DNA of 64,000 bases, taken from contig NZ_FRCL01000001.1 in the NCBI RefSeq assembly GCF_900142885.1, forward strand, positions 228,311-292,310, written 5' to 3'. Position 1 is the stretch's first letter. Every line of letters starts with the position of its first letter. The translations under genes and the position numbers were made by a program. The notes under the pieces were generated by a model. It was given only the letters and a program-made list of their open reading frames with translations, made no database searches and was not told where the DNA came from. Below are positions 56,517-64,000 of the stretch, piece after piece. The stretch comes from Flavobacterium xinjiangense. GTDB lineage: Bacteria > Bacteroidota > Bacteroidia > Flavobacteriales > Flavobacteriaceae.

Positions 56517-56524
56517 TAAATTTG
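56517..56524 (+). promoter_or_regulatory. Predicted -7 box for apaG
   Basis: TAAATTTG matches TAnnTTTG and lies 32 bases before the apaG ATG. Confidence 0.55.
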
Positions 56525-56556
56525 TCAGTATTAAGAACCTAAATTATTTATTTAGC

Positions 56557-56943
56557 ATGGTTTCTCAAATAACAAGAGGCATAAAAATATCGGTATTGAC
56601 TAGTTTTGAAGGAACCTACTTCAAAAACTATAAGATTCACTTTGCCTTTAGTTATGAAATTACAATTGAAAACCACAGTAAAGATTCTGTTCAGTTAATT
56701 TCTCGTCATTGGGAAATTTTCGACTCCTTAAATGAAATAGAAACCGTAGATGGTGAAGGAATAATTGGTAAAAAACCAGTTCTAAAACCAGGTGAATTTC
56801 ACACCTACAGTTCTGGTTGTTTATTGTCGTCTCCTTATGGCGCCATGAAAGGTTATTTTAACATGATCAATTTTACTTCCACAAAAAATTTCAAAGTGAT
56901 AGTGCCAACTTTTAGATTGTGCGCACCATTTGCCTTGAATTAG
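56557..56943 (+). CDS. apaG: ApaG-domain protein
   Basis: This is a 128-residue all-beta protein of the ApaG/DUF525 family, with SRHWEIFDSL, the GEGIIGKKPVLKPGE loop and the GAMKGYF segment all conserved. In E. coli it was linked to cobalt resistance and magnesium efflux, but its real function is unsettled. It is separated from the T9SS plug gene by 81 bases and has its own -7 box. Confidence 0.93.
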   Translation: MVSQITRGIKISVLTSFEGTYFKNYKIHFAFSYEITIENHSKDSVQLISRHWEIFDSLNEIETVDGEGIIGKKPVLKPGEFHTYSSGCLLSSPYGAMKGYFNMINFTSTKNFKVIVPTFRLCAPFALN

Positions 56944-56961
56944 AATTTACCCCATTTTTTT

Positions 56962-57116
56962 AAGGAGCTCATCCAGCTCTTCCCTTCAAGTTTTCGTATC
57001 CTCCTTTATTTTTTTCTAAGTTAAATAAGGAGCTTCTAAAGTCGCTCTTATTTCACAAGAAAAAATATAACGAGACCACAAAAAGCTTTCCATTTCTATC
57101 TGGGCTAAAACACTCC
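56962..57116. repeat. Intergenic palindromic repeat element, copy 2
   Basis: In the 293-base gap between apaG and pruA the left flank AGGAGCTCATCCAGCTCTTC and the right flank TTTCCATTTCTATCTGGGCT enclose an imperfect inner inverted repeat (CTCCTTTATTT with AAATAAGGAG). The flank TTTCCATTTCTATC is shared, with one change, with the element at 62129. No coding signal was found here. Confidence 0.55.
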
Positions 57117-57175
57117 ATCTAAATACATCACTTTTAGTTTACAGCAAAAATGTCTATTTTTCAAACAATCATTCG

Positions 57176-57183
57176 TACTTTTG
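57176..57183 (+). promoter_or_regulatory. Predicted -7 box for pruA
   Basis: TACTTTTG matches TAnnTTTG, 53 bases before the ATG. Confidence 0.55.
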
Positions 57184-57236
57184 TGCAATATTTAAAAACA
57201 CACTACAAGGATTTCTAATTTTATAATTTTACAAAT

Positions 57237-58865
57237 ATGTTAAAAGGATTTTTTCATGTACCAAAAGCGGTAAACGAACCAGTAAAAGGATACGCACCAA
57301 ATTCACCAGAAAAAGCAGCTGTACAAGCAGCTTACACAAAAATGTGGAATTCTAAAATCGATGTGCCATTATATATTGGAAGCGAAGAAATTAGAACTGG
57401 AAACACAAAAAATATGACCGCTCCTCACGATCACAAACATATCGTAGGAACGTATCATTTAGCCGAAAAATCTCATGTTGAGCAAGCGATTGCAAACGCA
57501 TTAGAAGCTAAAACAGCATGGGCAAATATGGCTTGGGAACAAAGAGCCGCTATTTTCCTAAAAGCAGCTGAATTGATTGCAGGTCCTTATAGAGCAAGAA
57601 TAAATGCAGCAACAATGATTGCACAATCAAAAAACATACATCAAGCAGAGATTGATGCTTCTTGTGAATTTATTGATTTTTTACGTTTCAACGTAGAATT
57701 CATGACACAAATTTACAACGATCAACCAAAATCTAATTCGGATATGTGGAACCGATTAGAGTACAGACCTCTTGAAGGTTTTGTGTACGCGATTACACCA
57801 TTCAACTTTACTGCAATTGCCGGAAATCTTCCTGCAAGTGCTGCTATGATGGGAAATGTTGTGATCTGGAAACCAAGCGACAGCCAAGTTTTCTCTGCAC
57901 AAATCATCATTGAAGTTTTCAAAGAAGCAGGAGTTCCTGATGGCGTTATCAACGTTGTTTTTGGAGATGCTTTGATGATTACTGATACTGTTTTGGCAAG
58001 CCGTGATTTCGCTGGAATTCACTTTACAGGTTCAACTCATGTATTTAAAGATATATGGGCAAAAATTGGAACAAACATTCACCATTACAAAACCTACCCG
58101 AGAATTGTTGGAGAAACTGGAGGAAAAGATTTTATCATCGCGCATCCAAGTTCGAATCCAAAACAAGTGGCAACAGGAATTGTTCGTGGTGCATTTGAAT
58201 ATCAAGGTCAGAAATGTTCTGCAGCTTCAAGATCTTATGTTCCTAGAAGTTTGTGGCCAGCAATAAAAGAACAACTGATCACCGACACAAAATCAATGAA
58301 AATGGGTTCTCCGGAAGATTTCGGAAATTTCATCACTGCAGTTATTCACGAAGGTTCATTCGACAAATTGGCTAGTTTTATTGACCAAGCCAAAAAAGAT
58401 GCTGATGCCGAAATTATAGTTGGAGGAAATTATGACAAATCTGTTGGTTATTTTATTGAACCAACGATTATCGTAACGACAAATCCTCATTATTCAACAA
58501 TGGAAACCGAATTGTTTGGACCTGTAATGACGATTTTCGTTTACGAAGACGACAAATGGGAAGAAACTTTAGAGTTGGTTGATACGACTTCAGAATATGC
58601 CCTAACAGGTGCGGTTTTCAGTAAAGACCGTTATGCGATTGAGCAAGCTACTACGAAATTGCAAAATGCTGCCGGTAACTTCTACATAAATGATAAACCA
58701 ACGGGAGCTGTTGTAGGAATGCAACCTTTTGGTGGTGCAAGAGCATCAGGAACGAACGACAAAGCGGGTTCAGCATTGAACTTACTGCGTTGGGCTTCAC
58801 CAAGAACCATCAAAGAAACTTTTATCACTCCAGTAGATTACAGATACGCGTTTTTAGGAGAATAA
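57237..58865 (+). CDS. pruA: L-glutamate gamma-semialdehyde dehydrogenase
   Basis: This NAD-dependent enzyme oxidises glutamate semialdehyde/P5C to glutamate in proline degradation. The general-base Glu is in VGETGGKDF, the nucleophilic Cys in YQGQKCSAASR, and the cofactor segment is IHFTGSTHVF. The length, 542 residues, is that of the monofunctional enzyme. The proline dehydrogenase partner is not adjacent. The gene ends at a strong terminator facing rsmG. Confidence 0.95.
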   Translation: MLKGFFHVPKAVNEPVKGYAPNSPEKAAVQAAYTKMWNSKIDVPLYIGSEEIRTGNTKNMTAPHDHKHIVGTYHLAEKSHVEQAIANALEAKTAWANMAWEQRAAIFLKAAELIAGPYRARINAATMIAQSKNIHQAEIDASCEFIDFLRFNVEFMTQIYNDQPKSNSDMWNRLEYRPLEGFVYAITPFNFTAIAGNLPASAAMMGNVVIWKPSDSQVFSAQIIIEVFKEAGVPDGVINVVFGDALMITDTVLASRDFAGIHFTGSTHVFKDIWAKIGTNIHHYKTYPRIVGETGGKDFIIAHPSSNPKQVATGIVRGAFEYQGQKCSAASRSYVPRSLWPAIKEQLITDTKSMKMGSPEDFGNFITAVIHEGSFDKLASFIDQAKKDADAEIIVGGNYDKSVGYFIEPTIIVTTNPHYSTMETELFGPVMTIFVYEDDKWEETLELVDTTSEYALTGAVFSKDRYAIEQATTKLQNAAGNFYINDKPTGAVVGMQPFGGARASGTNDKAGSALNLLRWASPRTIKETFITPVDYRYAFLGE

Positions 58866-58915
58866 ATAAGTCCTAAAGTTTGAAAGTCGAAAGTCTTAAA
58901 GGATTTTCTGATACA

Positions 58916-58953
58916 CAAAAAGCCGAATCTAAAATTTAGATTCGGCTTTTTTA
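58916..58953. terminator. Bidirectional terminator, pruA / rsmG
   Basis: AGCCGAATCTAAA pairs perfectly with TTTAGATTCGGCT over a single base, with A5 before and T6 after, between convergent genes. Confidence 0.9.
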
Positions 58954-58974
58954 CATTTTATATAGATCTTAACA

Positions 58975-59604
58975 CTATGATTGAAACTTCAAAGGTAAAT
59001 GCACCACCTTCTTAGTTTCAAAGAATTCATCTTCAAAAAAGTCAGCCAAATTATATTCTGTAGCTTTCGGGAAATCTTTCAATTCTTCCGTTAAATCACC
59101 GCCTTTTAGATAAAGAATCCCATTTTTCAGCTCGTGCTTGTTTTTCTTTTTAATTTTATCTTTTACCCAAGAAACAAAATCTGGCATATTAGTAACGGCA
59201 CGGCTCACGATAAAGTCGAAATCACCTTTCACTAATTCGGCACGCAATTGCTCTGCTTTTACATTTTTCAGCTCCAAGCCTTCGGCAACAGCCTGAACCA
59301 CTTTAATTTTTTTGGCAATAATATCAATCAAATGAAAACGAGTTTCAGGAAAAAGAATGGCCAAAGGAATACCCGGAAATCCCCCGCCCGTCCCAACATC
59401 AAGAACGTAAGTTCCAGGCTCAAATTTTATAATTTTGGCAATTCCCAATGAATGCAAAATATGTTTGGTGTACAAAGCATCAATATCTTTTCTCGAAATA
59501 ACATTTATTTTTTCGTTCCAATCGTGGTATAGAAAATCCAATTTTTGAAACTGATCTTTCTGAATATCATTCAAATTAGGAAAATACTTAAGAATCTCGT
59601 CCAT
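58975..59604 (-). CDS. rsmG: 16S rRNA (guanine(527)-N(7))-methyltransferase RsmG
   Basis: This SAM-dependent enzyme makes m7G527 in 16S rRNA. The cofactor loop is LDVGTGGGFPGIPLAI near residue 68, followed by FHLIDIIAKKI. The family motif SRAV is present in FIVSRAVTNM. Its 209 residues match the family. A -7 box lies 15 bases upstream. It is not next to trmE/gidA here as it is in many other bacteria. Confidence 0.95.
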   Translation of the reverse strand: MDEILKYFPNLNDIQKDQFQKLDFLYHDWNEKINVISRKDIDALYTKHILHSLGIAKIIKFEPGTYVLDVGTGGGFPGIPLAILFPETRFHLIDIIAKKIKVVQAVAEGLELKNVKAEQLRAELVKGDFDFIVSRAVTNMPDFVSWVKDKIKKKNKHELKNGILYLKGGDLTEELKDFPKATEYNLADFFEDEFFETKKVVHLPLKFQS

Positions 59605-59619
59605 GTTCTAATTTTTTAA

Positions 59620-59627
59620 CAAAAGTA
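59620..59627 (-). promoter_or_regulatory. Predicted -7 box for rsmG
   Basis: TACTTTTG on the minus strand matches TAnnTTTG, 15 bases before the ATG. Confidence 0.55.
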
Positions 59628-59658
59628 ATACTTTAGAGTTAAAATATTTATCTCAATT

Positions 59659-59692
59659 TTGTATATCGAAAAATTTATAATAATTACCTTTG
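59659..59692 (+). promoter_or_regulatory. Predicted promoter for the fatty acid desaturase
   Basis: TTG at 59659-59661 and TACCTTTG at 59685-59692 are separated by 23 bases; the ATG follows 16 bases later. Confidence 0.55.
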
Positions 59693-59708
59693 AACTTTAT
59701 TAAATTAT

Positions 59709-60803
59709 ATGACCAATACCGCACCTACATTTGCAAAGCAAGATAATCTGAAGTTTTTCAGAACTCTTAACTCTCGGGTTAACAACTACTTCAAGGAAAA
59801 TAACATTTCAAAAACAGGAAATTGGAGACTTTATTTGAAGACCATAATTTTGTTTACTGTTTTTCTTGCGCCTTACTTTTTAATTCTGACACTCGGTATG
59901 CCATTTTGGGCTCATCTTCTATTAACAATCGTAATGGGAATAGGCATGGCTGGAGTGGGAATGAATGTAATGCACGATGGGAATCATGGATCTTATTCTA
60001 ACAAGAATTGGGTTAATAAATTTATGGGAGGTACTATTTATGTCCTTGCAGGAAATGTATACAATTGGCAAGTGCAACATAATGTTTTACACCATACTTA
60101 CACAAACATTCCAGGTCATGATGAAGACTTAGATGCTGGGCGTGTTATTCGTTTTACAAAAGAAGCAAAATGGTATAGTTTTCACCGTTTTCAACAATAT
60201 TATTCTGTATTTCTATATGGATTGCTAACTTTCAACTGGGCTATCACCACTGATTTCAAGCAAATGAGAAGTTATCTTAAAAGAAAATTATCATACGGTG
60301 AAGCCAAAAGCCCAAAAACACTTTGGACAACTTTAATAATTACAAAAGTTATTTACGTATCTATTTGGATTGTGTTGCCTATTGTGATAGGAATCACTTG
60401 GTGGAAAGTACTTATTGGTTTCTTTATCATGCATTATACTGCGGGATTAATTTTAAGTATTGTATTCCAATTGGCACACGTTGTGGAAGAAACCACTAAT
60501 CCGTCTCCAAATGAATTAGGAGAAATGGACAATACTTGGGCCATTCACCAATTGTTTACCACAACTAATTTTGCTCCAAAAAACAGCATCGTGAATTGGT
60601 ACACTGGAGGATTAAATCACCAAATAGAACACCATATTTTTCCAAATATCAGTCACGTTCATTACGGTAAAATTGCAAAAATCGTAAAAGAAACTGCTCA
60701 GGAATGCAACTTGCCTTATTACGAATATAAAACAATGCGAAGCGCTGTTGTTGCTCATTTCAAACATTTGAAAGAATTAGGAATGAAACCAGAACTTGTA
60801 TAA
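59709..60803 (+). CDS. Membrane fatty acid desaturase (acyl-CoA/lipid)
   Basis: This is a 364-residue di-iron membrane desaturase. The three histidine boxes are HDGNHGS, HNVLHHTY and HQIEHHIFP, and an added His follows in AHVVEE. About four membrane segments are visible. The HxxHH and QxxHH pattern is that of front-end or delta-type acyl-lipid desaturases; position specificity cannot be told. A role in membrane fluidity is inferred. It is followed after 46 bases by the aminotransferase gene. Confidence 0.92.
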   Translation: MTNTAPTFAKQDNLKFFRTLNSRVNNYFKENNISKTGNWRLYLKTIILFTVFLAPYFLILTLGMPFWAHLLLTIVMGIGMAGVGMNVMHDGNHGSYSNKNWVNKFMGGTIYVLAGNVYNWQVQHNVLHHTYTNIPGHDEDLDAGRVIRFTKEAKWYSFHRFQQYYSVFLYGLLTFNWAITTDFKQMRSYLKRKLSYGEAKSPKTLWTTLIITKVIYVSIWIVLPIVIGITWWKVLIGFFIMHYTAGLILSIVFQLAHVVEETTNPSPNELGEMDNTWAIHQLFTTTNFAPKNSIVNWYTGGLNHQIEHHIFPNISHVHYGKIAKIVKETAQECNLPYYEYKTMRSAVVAHFKHLKELGMKPELV

Positions 60804-60849
60804 TCGCAACGCATATCAACACAATATTAAACTACAACCACTAATAAAA

Positions 60850-62052
60850 ATGAATCCACTTTCAGACAGAATTAACAACTTAGCCACATCGCAAACATTA
60901 GCAATGGCGGCTTTGGCCAGAGAATTAAAAGCACAAGGAAAAGACATTATCAGCTTAAGTTTAGGCGAGCCTGATTTCAATACACCAGACTTCATCAAAG
61001 AAGCTGCTAAAAAAGCGATTGACGAAAATTACAGTACCTATTCTCCAGTGGAAGGATATGCTGATTTAAAAGAAGCAATCTGTAGAAAATTCAAAAGAGA
61101 CAATGATTTAGAATATAAACCATCTCAAATTGTAGTTTCAACTGGAGCAAAACAATCTTTATACAACATTGCGCAAGTAATGCTGAATGATGGTGACGAA
61201 GTAATTTTACCTGCTCCTTACTGGGTTAGTTATTTCGAAATTGTAAAATTATCTGGTGGAGTTCCTGTAGAAGTTCCAACTTCTGTAGATACTGATTTCA
61301 AAATCACACCAGAACAATTAGAAGCTGCTATCACTCCAAAAACAAAAATGATGTGGTTCAGTTCTCCTTGTAACCCAAGCGGATCTGTTTACAATAGAGA
61401 AGAATTAACAGCATTGGCTAAAGTTTTGGAAAAATATCCAAACGTTTACGTTGTTGCTGATGAAATCTATGAGCACATCAATTTCTCTGGGACTTTTTGT
61501 AGTATCGCATCTATTCCAGGCATGTTAGAAAGAACCATCACTGTAAACGGTGTTGCAAAAGCTTTCGCTATGACAGGATGGAGAATTGGATATATTGGCG
61601 CACCGGAATTCATTGCTAAAGCCTGTATCAAAATACAAGGACAAGTAACAAGTGGAGCCAATAGTATTGCTCAACGTGCCACCATTACTGCCGTAGATGC
61701 TGATCCAAGTGTTTTAAAATATATGGTTGACGCTTTCCATAGCCGTAGAGATTTAGTTGTAGGTTTATTAAAAGACATTCCAGGAGTGAAAATAAACGTT
61801 CCTGAAGGTGCTTTTTATGTATTCCCAGACGTATCTTCTTTCTTCGGAAAAACATTGAGAGGAACTTTAATCAAAGATGCTAATGACTTTTCAATGTATC
61901 TTTTGGGCGAAGCAAATGTAGCAACTGTAACCGGTGACGCATTCGGAAACCCTAATTGCATCCGTTTTTCTTACGCCACAAGCGAAGATTTATTGAGAGA
62001 AGCACTAAGAAGAATAAAAGAAGCAGTAACATTAACTGAAGTTCCTGCATAA
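60850..62052 (+). CDS. Pyridoxal-phosphate aspartate aminotransferase (class I)
   Basis: This is a 400-residue class I/II aminotransferase of the AspB/AspC type. The PLP lysine lies in NGVAKAFAMTGWRIGY, the Asn and Asp of the cofactor site are in SSPCNPSGS and VVADEIYEH, and the substrate Arg is in NCIRFSYATS near the C-terminus. The start MNPLSDRIN is chosen; an upstream in-frame ATG would overlap the desaturase by 8 bases and adds a non-conserved extension. It is probably cotranscribed with the desaturase. Confidence 0.93.
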   Translation: MNPLSDRINNLATSQTLAMAALARELKAQGKDIISLSLGEPDFNTPDFIKEAAKKAIDENYSTYSPVEGYADLKEAICRKFKRDNDLEYKPSQIVVSTGAKQSLYNIAQVMLNDGDEVILPAPYWVSYFEIVKLSGGVPVEVPTSVDTDFKITPEQLEAAITPKTKMMWFSSPCNPSGSVYNREELTALAKVLEKYPNVYVVADEIYEHINFSGTFCSIASIPGMLERTITVNGVAKAFAMTGWRIGYIGAPEFIAKACIKIQGQVTSGANSIAQRATITAVDADPSVLKYMVDAFHSRRDLVVGLLKDIPGVKINVPEGAFYVFPDVSSFFGKTLRGTLIKDANDFSMYLLGEANVATVTGDAFGNPNCIRFSYATSEDLLREALRRIKEAVTLTEVPA

Positions 62053-62077
62053 TATAAAATTCGTTTCAAATTTAAAA

Positions 62078-62117
62078 TAGTTTAAGGTTTAAAGTTTTAC
62101 CGCTTTATACTTTAAAC
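62078..62117 (+). terminator. Terminator after the aminotransferase gene
   Basis: ATAGTTTAA with its partner TTAAACTAT (imperfect inner pairs) is followed by a seven-base T run. Confidence 0.6.
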
Positions 62118-62128
62118 TATTTTTTTAT

Positions 62129-62221
62129 GGGCGTGACCCAAGGGTCGGGCTATCCGCTGCAATCTTTTTTACCTCGTTAAAGAACGAGATAAAAAAGGAT
62201 TTCCACTTCTATCCCTCACGC
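62129..62221. repeat. Intergenic palindromic repeat element, copy 3
   Basis: An imperfect 90-base palindrome: outer GCGTGA with TCACGC, middle ATCTTTTTTA with TAAAAAAGGAT, inner CTCGTT with AACGAG around AAAG. The flanks CGGGCTATCCGCTGCAATC and TTTCCACTTCTATCCC resemble those of the elements at 29158 and 56962. It ends 11 bases before the purT -7 box. Confidence 0.7.
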
Positions 62222-62231
62222 AAAAAAACAC

Positions 62232-62239
62232 TATTTTTG
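62232..62239 (+). promoter_or_regulatory. Predicted -7 box for purT
   Basis: TATTTTTG matches TAnnTTTG, 51 bases before the chosen purT ATG and just after the palindromic repeat. Confidence 0.5.
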
Positions 62240-62290
62240 CTTCCAATTTAAATCGTTTTCATACGATTAAGCAACTTGAAACTTCAAAAA

Positions 62291-63451
62291 ATGAAAATAC
62301 TACTTCTTGGATCTGGCGAATTAGGAAAAGAATTTGTAATCGCAGCACAACGCATCGGGCAAACCATAATTGCAGTTGATAGTTATGAAAACGCGCCCGC
62401 TATGCAAGTGGCACACGCTTTTGAAGTCATCAATATGCTTGATGGAGAAGCCTTAGACCGAATTGTTGCCAAACACCAACCTGATTTCATCGTTCCTGAA
62501 ATTGAAGCCATTCGTACCGAGCGTTTTTACGATTACGAGAAGCAAGGAATTACCGTAGTTCCTTCTGCGAAAGCAGCAAACTTCACCATGAACAGAAAAG
62601 CAATCCGAGATTTAGCTTCCAAAGAATTAGGATTAAAAACCGCCAATTATCGCTACGCCACAACTGCCGAAGAATTGCAAAAAGGAGTTGAAGCCGTTGG
62701 AATGCCATGCGTGGTAAAACCATTAATGTCTTCGTCTGGAAAAGGACAATCCACTATAAAAACAGAATCCGATATCGAAAAAGCATGGAATTATGCCGTG
62801 GAAGGTTCTCGCGGGGATGTTGTGGAAGTTATCGTAGAAGCATTTGTGAAATTCAATTCGGAGATTACTTTATTGACAGTAGTTCAAAATAATAATCCCA
62901 CTTTGTTTTGTGCCCCAATTGGTCACCGACAAGAACGTGGCGATTACCAAGAAAGCTGGCAACCCGCAAGAATTTCCGACAAAGATTTATACGAAGCACA
63001 AGACATGGCCGAAAAAGTTACCGAAGCTTTGGGCGGCGCAGGACTTTTTGGAGTAGAATTTTTCTTGGCTGATGATGGCGTTTATTTCTCAGAATTATCA
63101 CCTCGTCCACATGATACCGGAATGGTAACTTTGGCGGGAACGCAAAACTTCAATGAATTCGAATTGCATTTACGAGCCATTTTAAGTTTACCAATTTTCG
63201 AAATTACTTTAGAAAAAGTGGGAGCAAGTGCAGTTATTTTAGCTTCAGAAAATTCAACAAACCCAACTTATACCGGCATCGAAAAAGTTGCATCTTTACC
63301 TAAAACTGATTTCAGAATCTTTGGAAAACCAACTTCTCGTCCGTACAAAAGAATGGGCGTGGCTTTAGTCAATGACACTTTAGAAACTCCAATTGAAGAA
63401 GTCGTAGAAAAAGCTAAAAAAGCAGCTAGTTTGGTTACCGTGAATTCGTAA
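62291..63451 (+). CDS. purT: Formate-dependent GAR transformylase PurT
   Basis: This ATP-grasp enzyme formylates glycinamide ribonucleotide using formate and ATP in purine synthesis. The N-terminal [11 protein letters not shown] binds substrate, the ATP-grasp domain includes [14 protein letters not shown], and metal ligands are in [20 protein letters not shown] (two separated glutamates). The length is 386. The ATG at 62291 is preferred to an upstream TTG. The stop is directly adjacent to the convergent AraC-type gene. Confidence 0.95.
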   Translation: MKILLLGSGELGKEFVIAAQRIGQTIIAVDSYENAPAMQVAHAFEVINMLDGEALDRIVAKHQPDFIVPEIEAIRTERFYDYEKQGITVVPSAKAANFTMNRKAIRDLASKELGLKTANYRYATTAEELQKGVEAVGMPCVVKPLMSSSGKGQSTIKTESDIEKAWNYAVEGSRGDVVEVIVEAFVKFNSEITLLTVVQNNNPTLFCAPIGHRQERGDYQESWQPARISDKDLYEAQDMAEKVTEALGGAGLFGVEFFLADDGVYFSELSPRPHDTGMVTLAGTQNFNEFELHLRAILSLPIFEITLEKVGASAVILASENSTNPTYTGIEKVASLPKTDFRIFGKPTSRPYKRMGVALVNDTLETPIEEVVEKAKKAASLVTVNS

Positions 63452-64000
63452 TTACTTTTTAGAAACACGAAAATCTGTCGGAGTCATTGCAGTATGTTTT
63501 TTGAATAATCGTGTAAAATAGGAATAGTCATCATATCCTAATTCGGTTGCAATTTCATTAACGGTGAACTTTTTATCCATCAGCATTCGTTTTGCTTCCA
63601 GAATAATTCGGTTTGTGATTACTTCGGTTGTGGTCTTCTGCAGGATTTCATTGCATACCCTGTTCAAATGTTTTAAAGTAATATGGAGTTGCGAAGCATA
63701 GAAAGAAGGCGTTTTATCTGCCTTAAAATTCTTTTCCAAAAGTACTTCAAAATTTTTAATTTTCACATTATACGAATGCGTTTCATGGAGATAAGTTTCA
63801 CTATATTTTCTGGCAATTTCAATATGAATAATATCTAGCAGGTTCATGATTTTATCCTGCTTCATAATTTGGTTTCCCTCAGTTTCCGAAATTAGGCTCT
63901 CAAAATATGGCAGAATCGCTTTGGATTCAGCCATATCAAATAAAATTTCAGGGATATTATTAACCGAAGAATAAAAAGGATATTCACCTATAGTTTTTTG
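63452..64000 (-). CDS. AraC-family transcriptional regulator (partial, runs off the window)
   Basis: The C-terminal part of an AraC/XylS regulator. The frame stays open to the right edge (the last visible upstream residues read QKTIGEYPFYSS), so the N-terminal sensor domain is incomplete. Two helix-turn-helix motifs lie in the last 100 residues: FYASQLHITLKHLNRVCNEI and VNEIATELGYDDYSYFTRLF, followed by FKKHTAMTPTDFR, the family signature. The stop is immediately next to the purT stop, with no gap for a terminator. Confidence 0.92.
   Translation of the reverse strand, partial: QKTIGEYPFYSSVNNIPEILFDMAESKAILPYFESLISETEGNQIMKQDKIMNLLDIIHIEIARKYSETYLHETHSYNVKIKNFEVLLEKNFKADKTPSFYASQLHITLKHLNRVCNEILQKTTTEVITNRIILEAKRMLMDKKFTVNEIATELGYDDYSYFTRLFKKHTAMTPTDFRVSKK

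Overview
The window is a low-GC, gene-dense chromosomal segment from a member of the Flavobacteriia, most like Flavobacterium. Four things point there: a Bacteroidetes-type division/wall (dcw) cluster, gliding genes gldB and gldC, a type IX secretion (T9SS) plug protein, and many promoters with the Bacteroidetes -7 box TAnnTTTG. I see no rRNA, prophage, insertion sequence or CRISPR array. Most of the window is core genome.

Layout. 1-15.9 kb: the dcw cluster on the minus strand, transcribed mraZ-rsmH-ftsL-ftsI-murE-mraY-murD-ftsW-murG-murC-ftsQ-ftsA-ftsZ, with a MraZ-box-like operator upstream and a terminator after ftsZ; murF, murB and ddl are absent. 16-20.6 kb: hydrolase and engB (+), gldC/gldB (-), nadE (+) and an orphan LuxR-type response regulator (+). 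20.6-26.2 kb (-): dnaG lacking all four zinc ligands, an ECF sigma/membrane protein/outer-membrane protein operon, and a polyprenyl synthase. 26.4-33.1 kb: a lipoprotein, rlmN, an O-methyltransferase, a PAP2 phosphatase, a TatA/B protein, an M1 peptidase and a DUF6702-like protein.

33.2-36.2 kb: four overlapping paralogous genes for exported proteins with a carboxypeptidase-D regulatory-like domain; two share an almost identical 5' half. 36.3-37.4 kb: pepE and a tandem tRNA-Gly pair followed by a shrunken third copy. 37.7-45.3 kb: an L,D-transpeptidase-like protein, two tandem DUF5916 outer-membrane proteins and gpmI. 45.4-50.5 kb: a TetR-ABC-HlyD-TolC export operon whose ATPase motifs are degenerate. 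50.5-64 kb: map, a methyltransferase, an M16 protease, the T9SS plug, apaG, pruA, rsmG, a fatty acid desaturase, an aspartate aminotransferase, purT and an AraC-family regulator running off the right edge.

How the parts work together. The first 16 kb make and insert septal peptidoglycan, from UDP-MurNAc (MurC, MurD, MurE) through lipid I and II (MraY, MurG) to the SEDS/PBP pair FtsW/FtsI and the FtsQ/FtsL/FtsA/FtsZ divisome. gldB, gldC and the plug gene belong to the gliding/T9SS machinery, which is scattered over the chromosome in this group.

The most interesting non-coding structures are the 10-bp-phased boxes before mraZ, an ECF-type autoregulatory promoter before the sigma factor, and three members of what looks like one degenerate family of long intergenic palindromes (about 29.16, 56.96 and 62.13 kb). 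No clearly undescribed multi-gene system was found.
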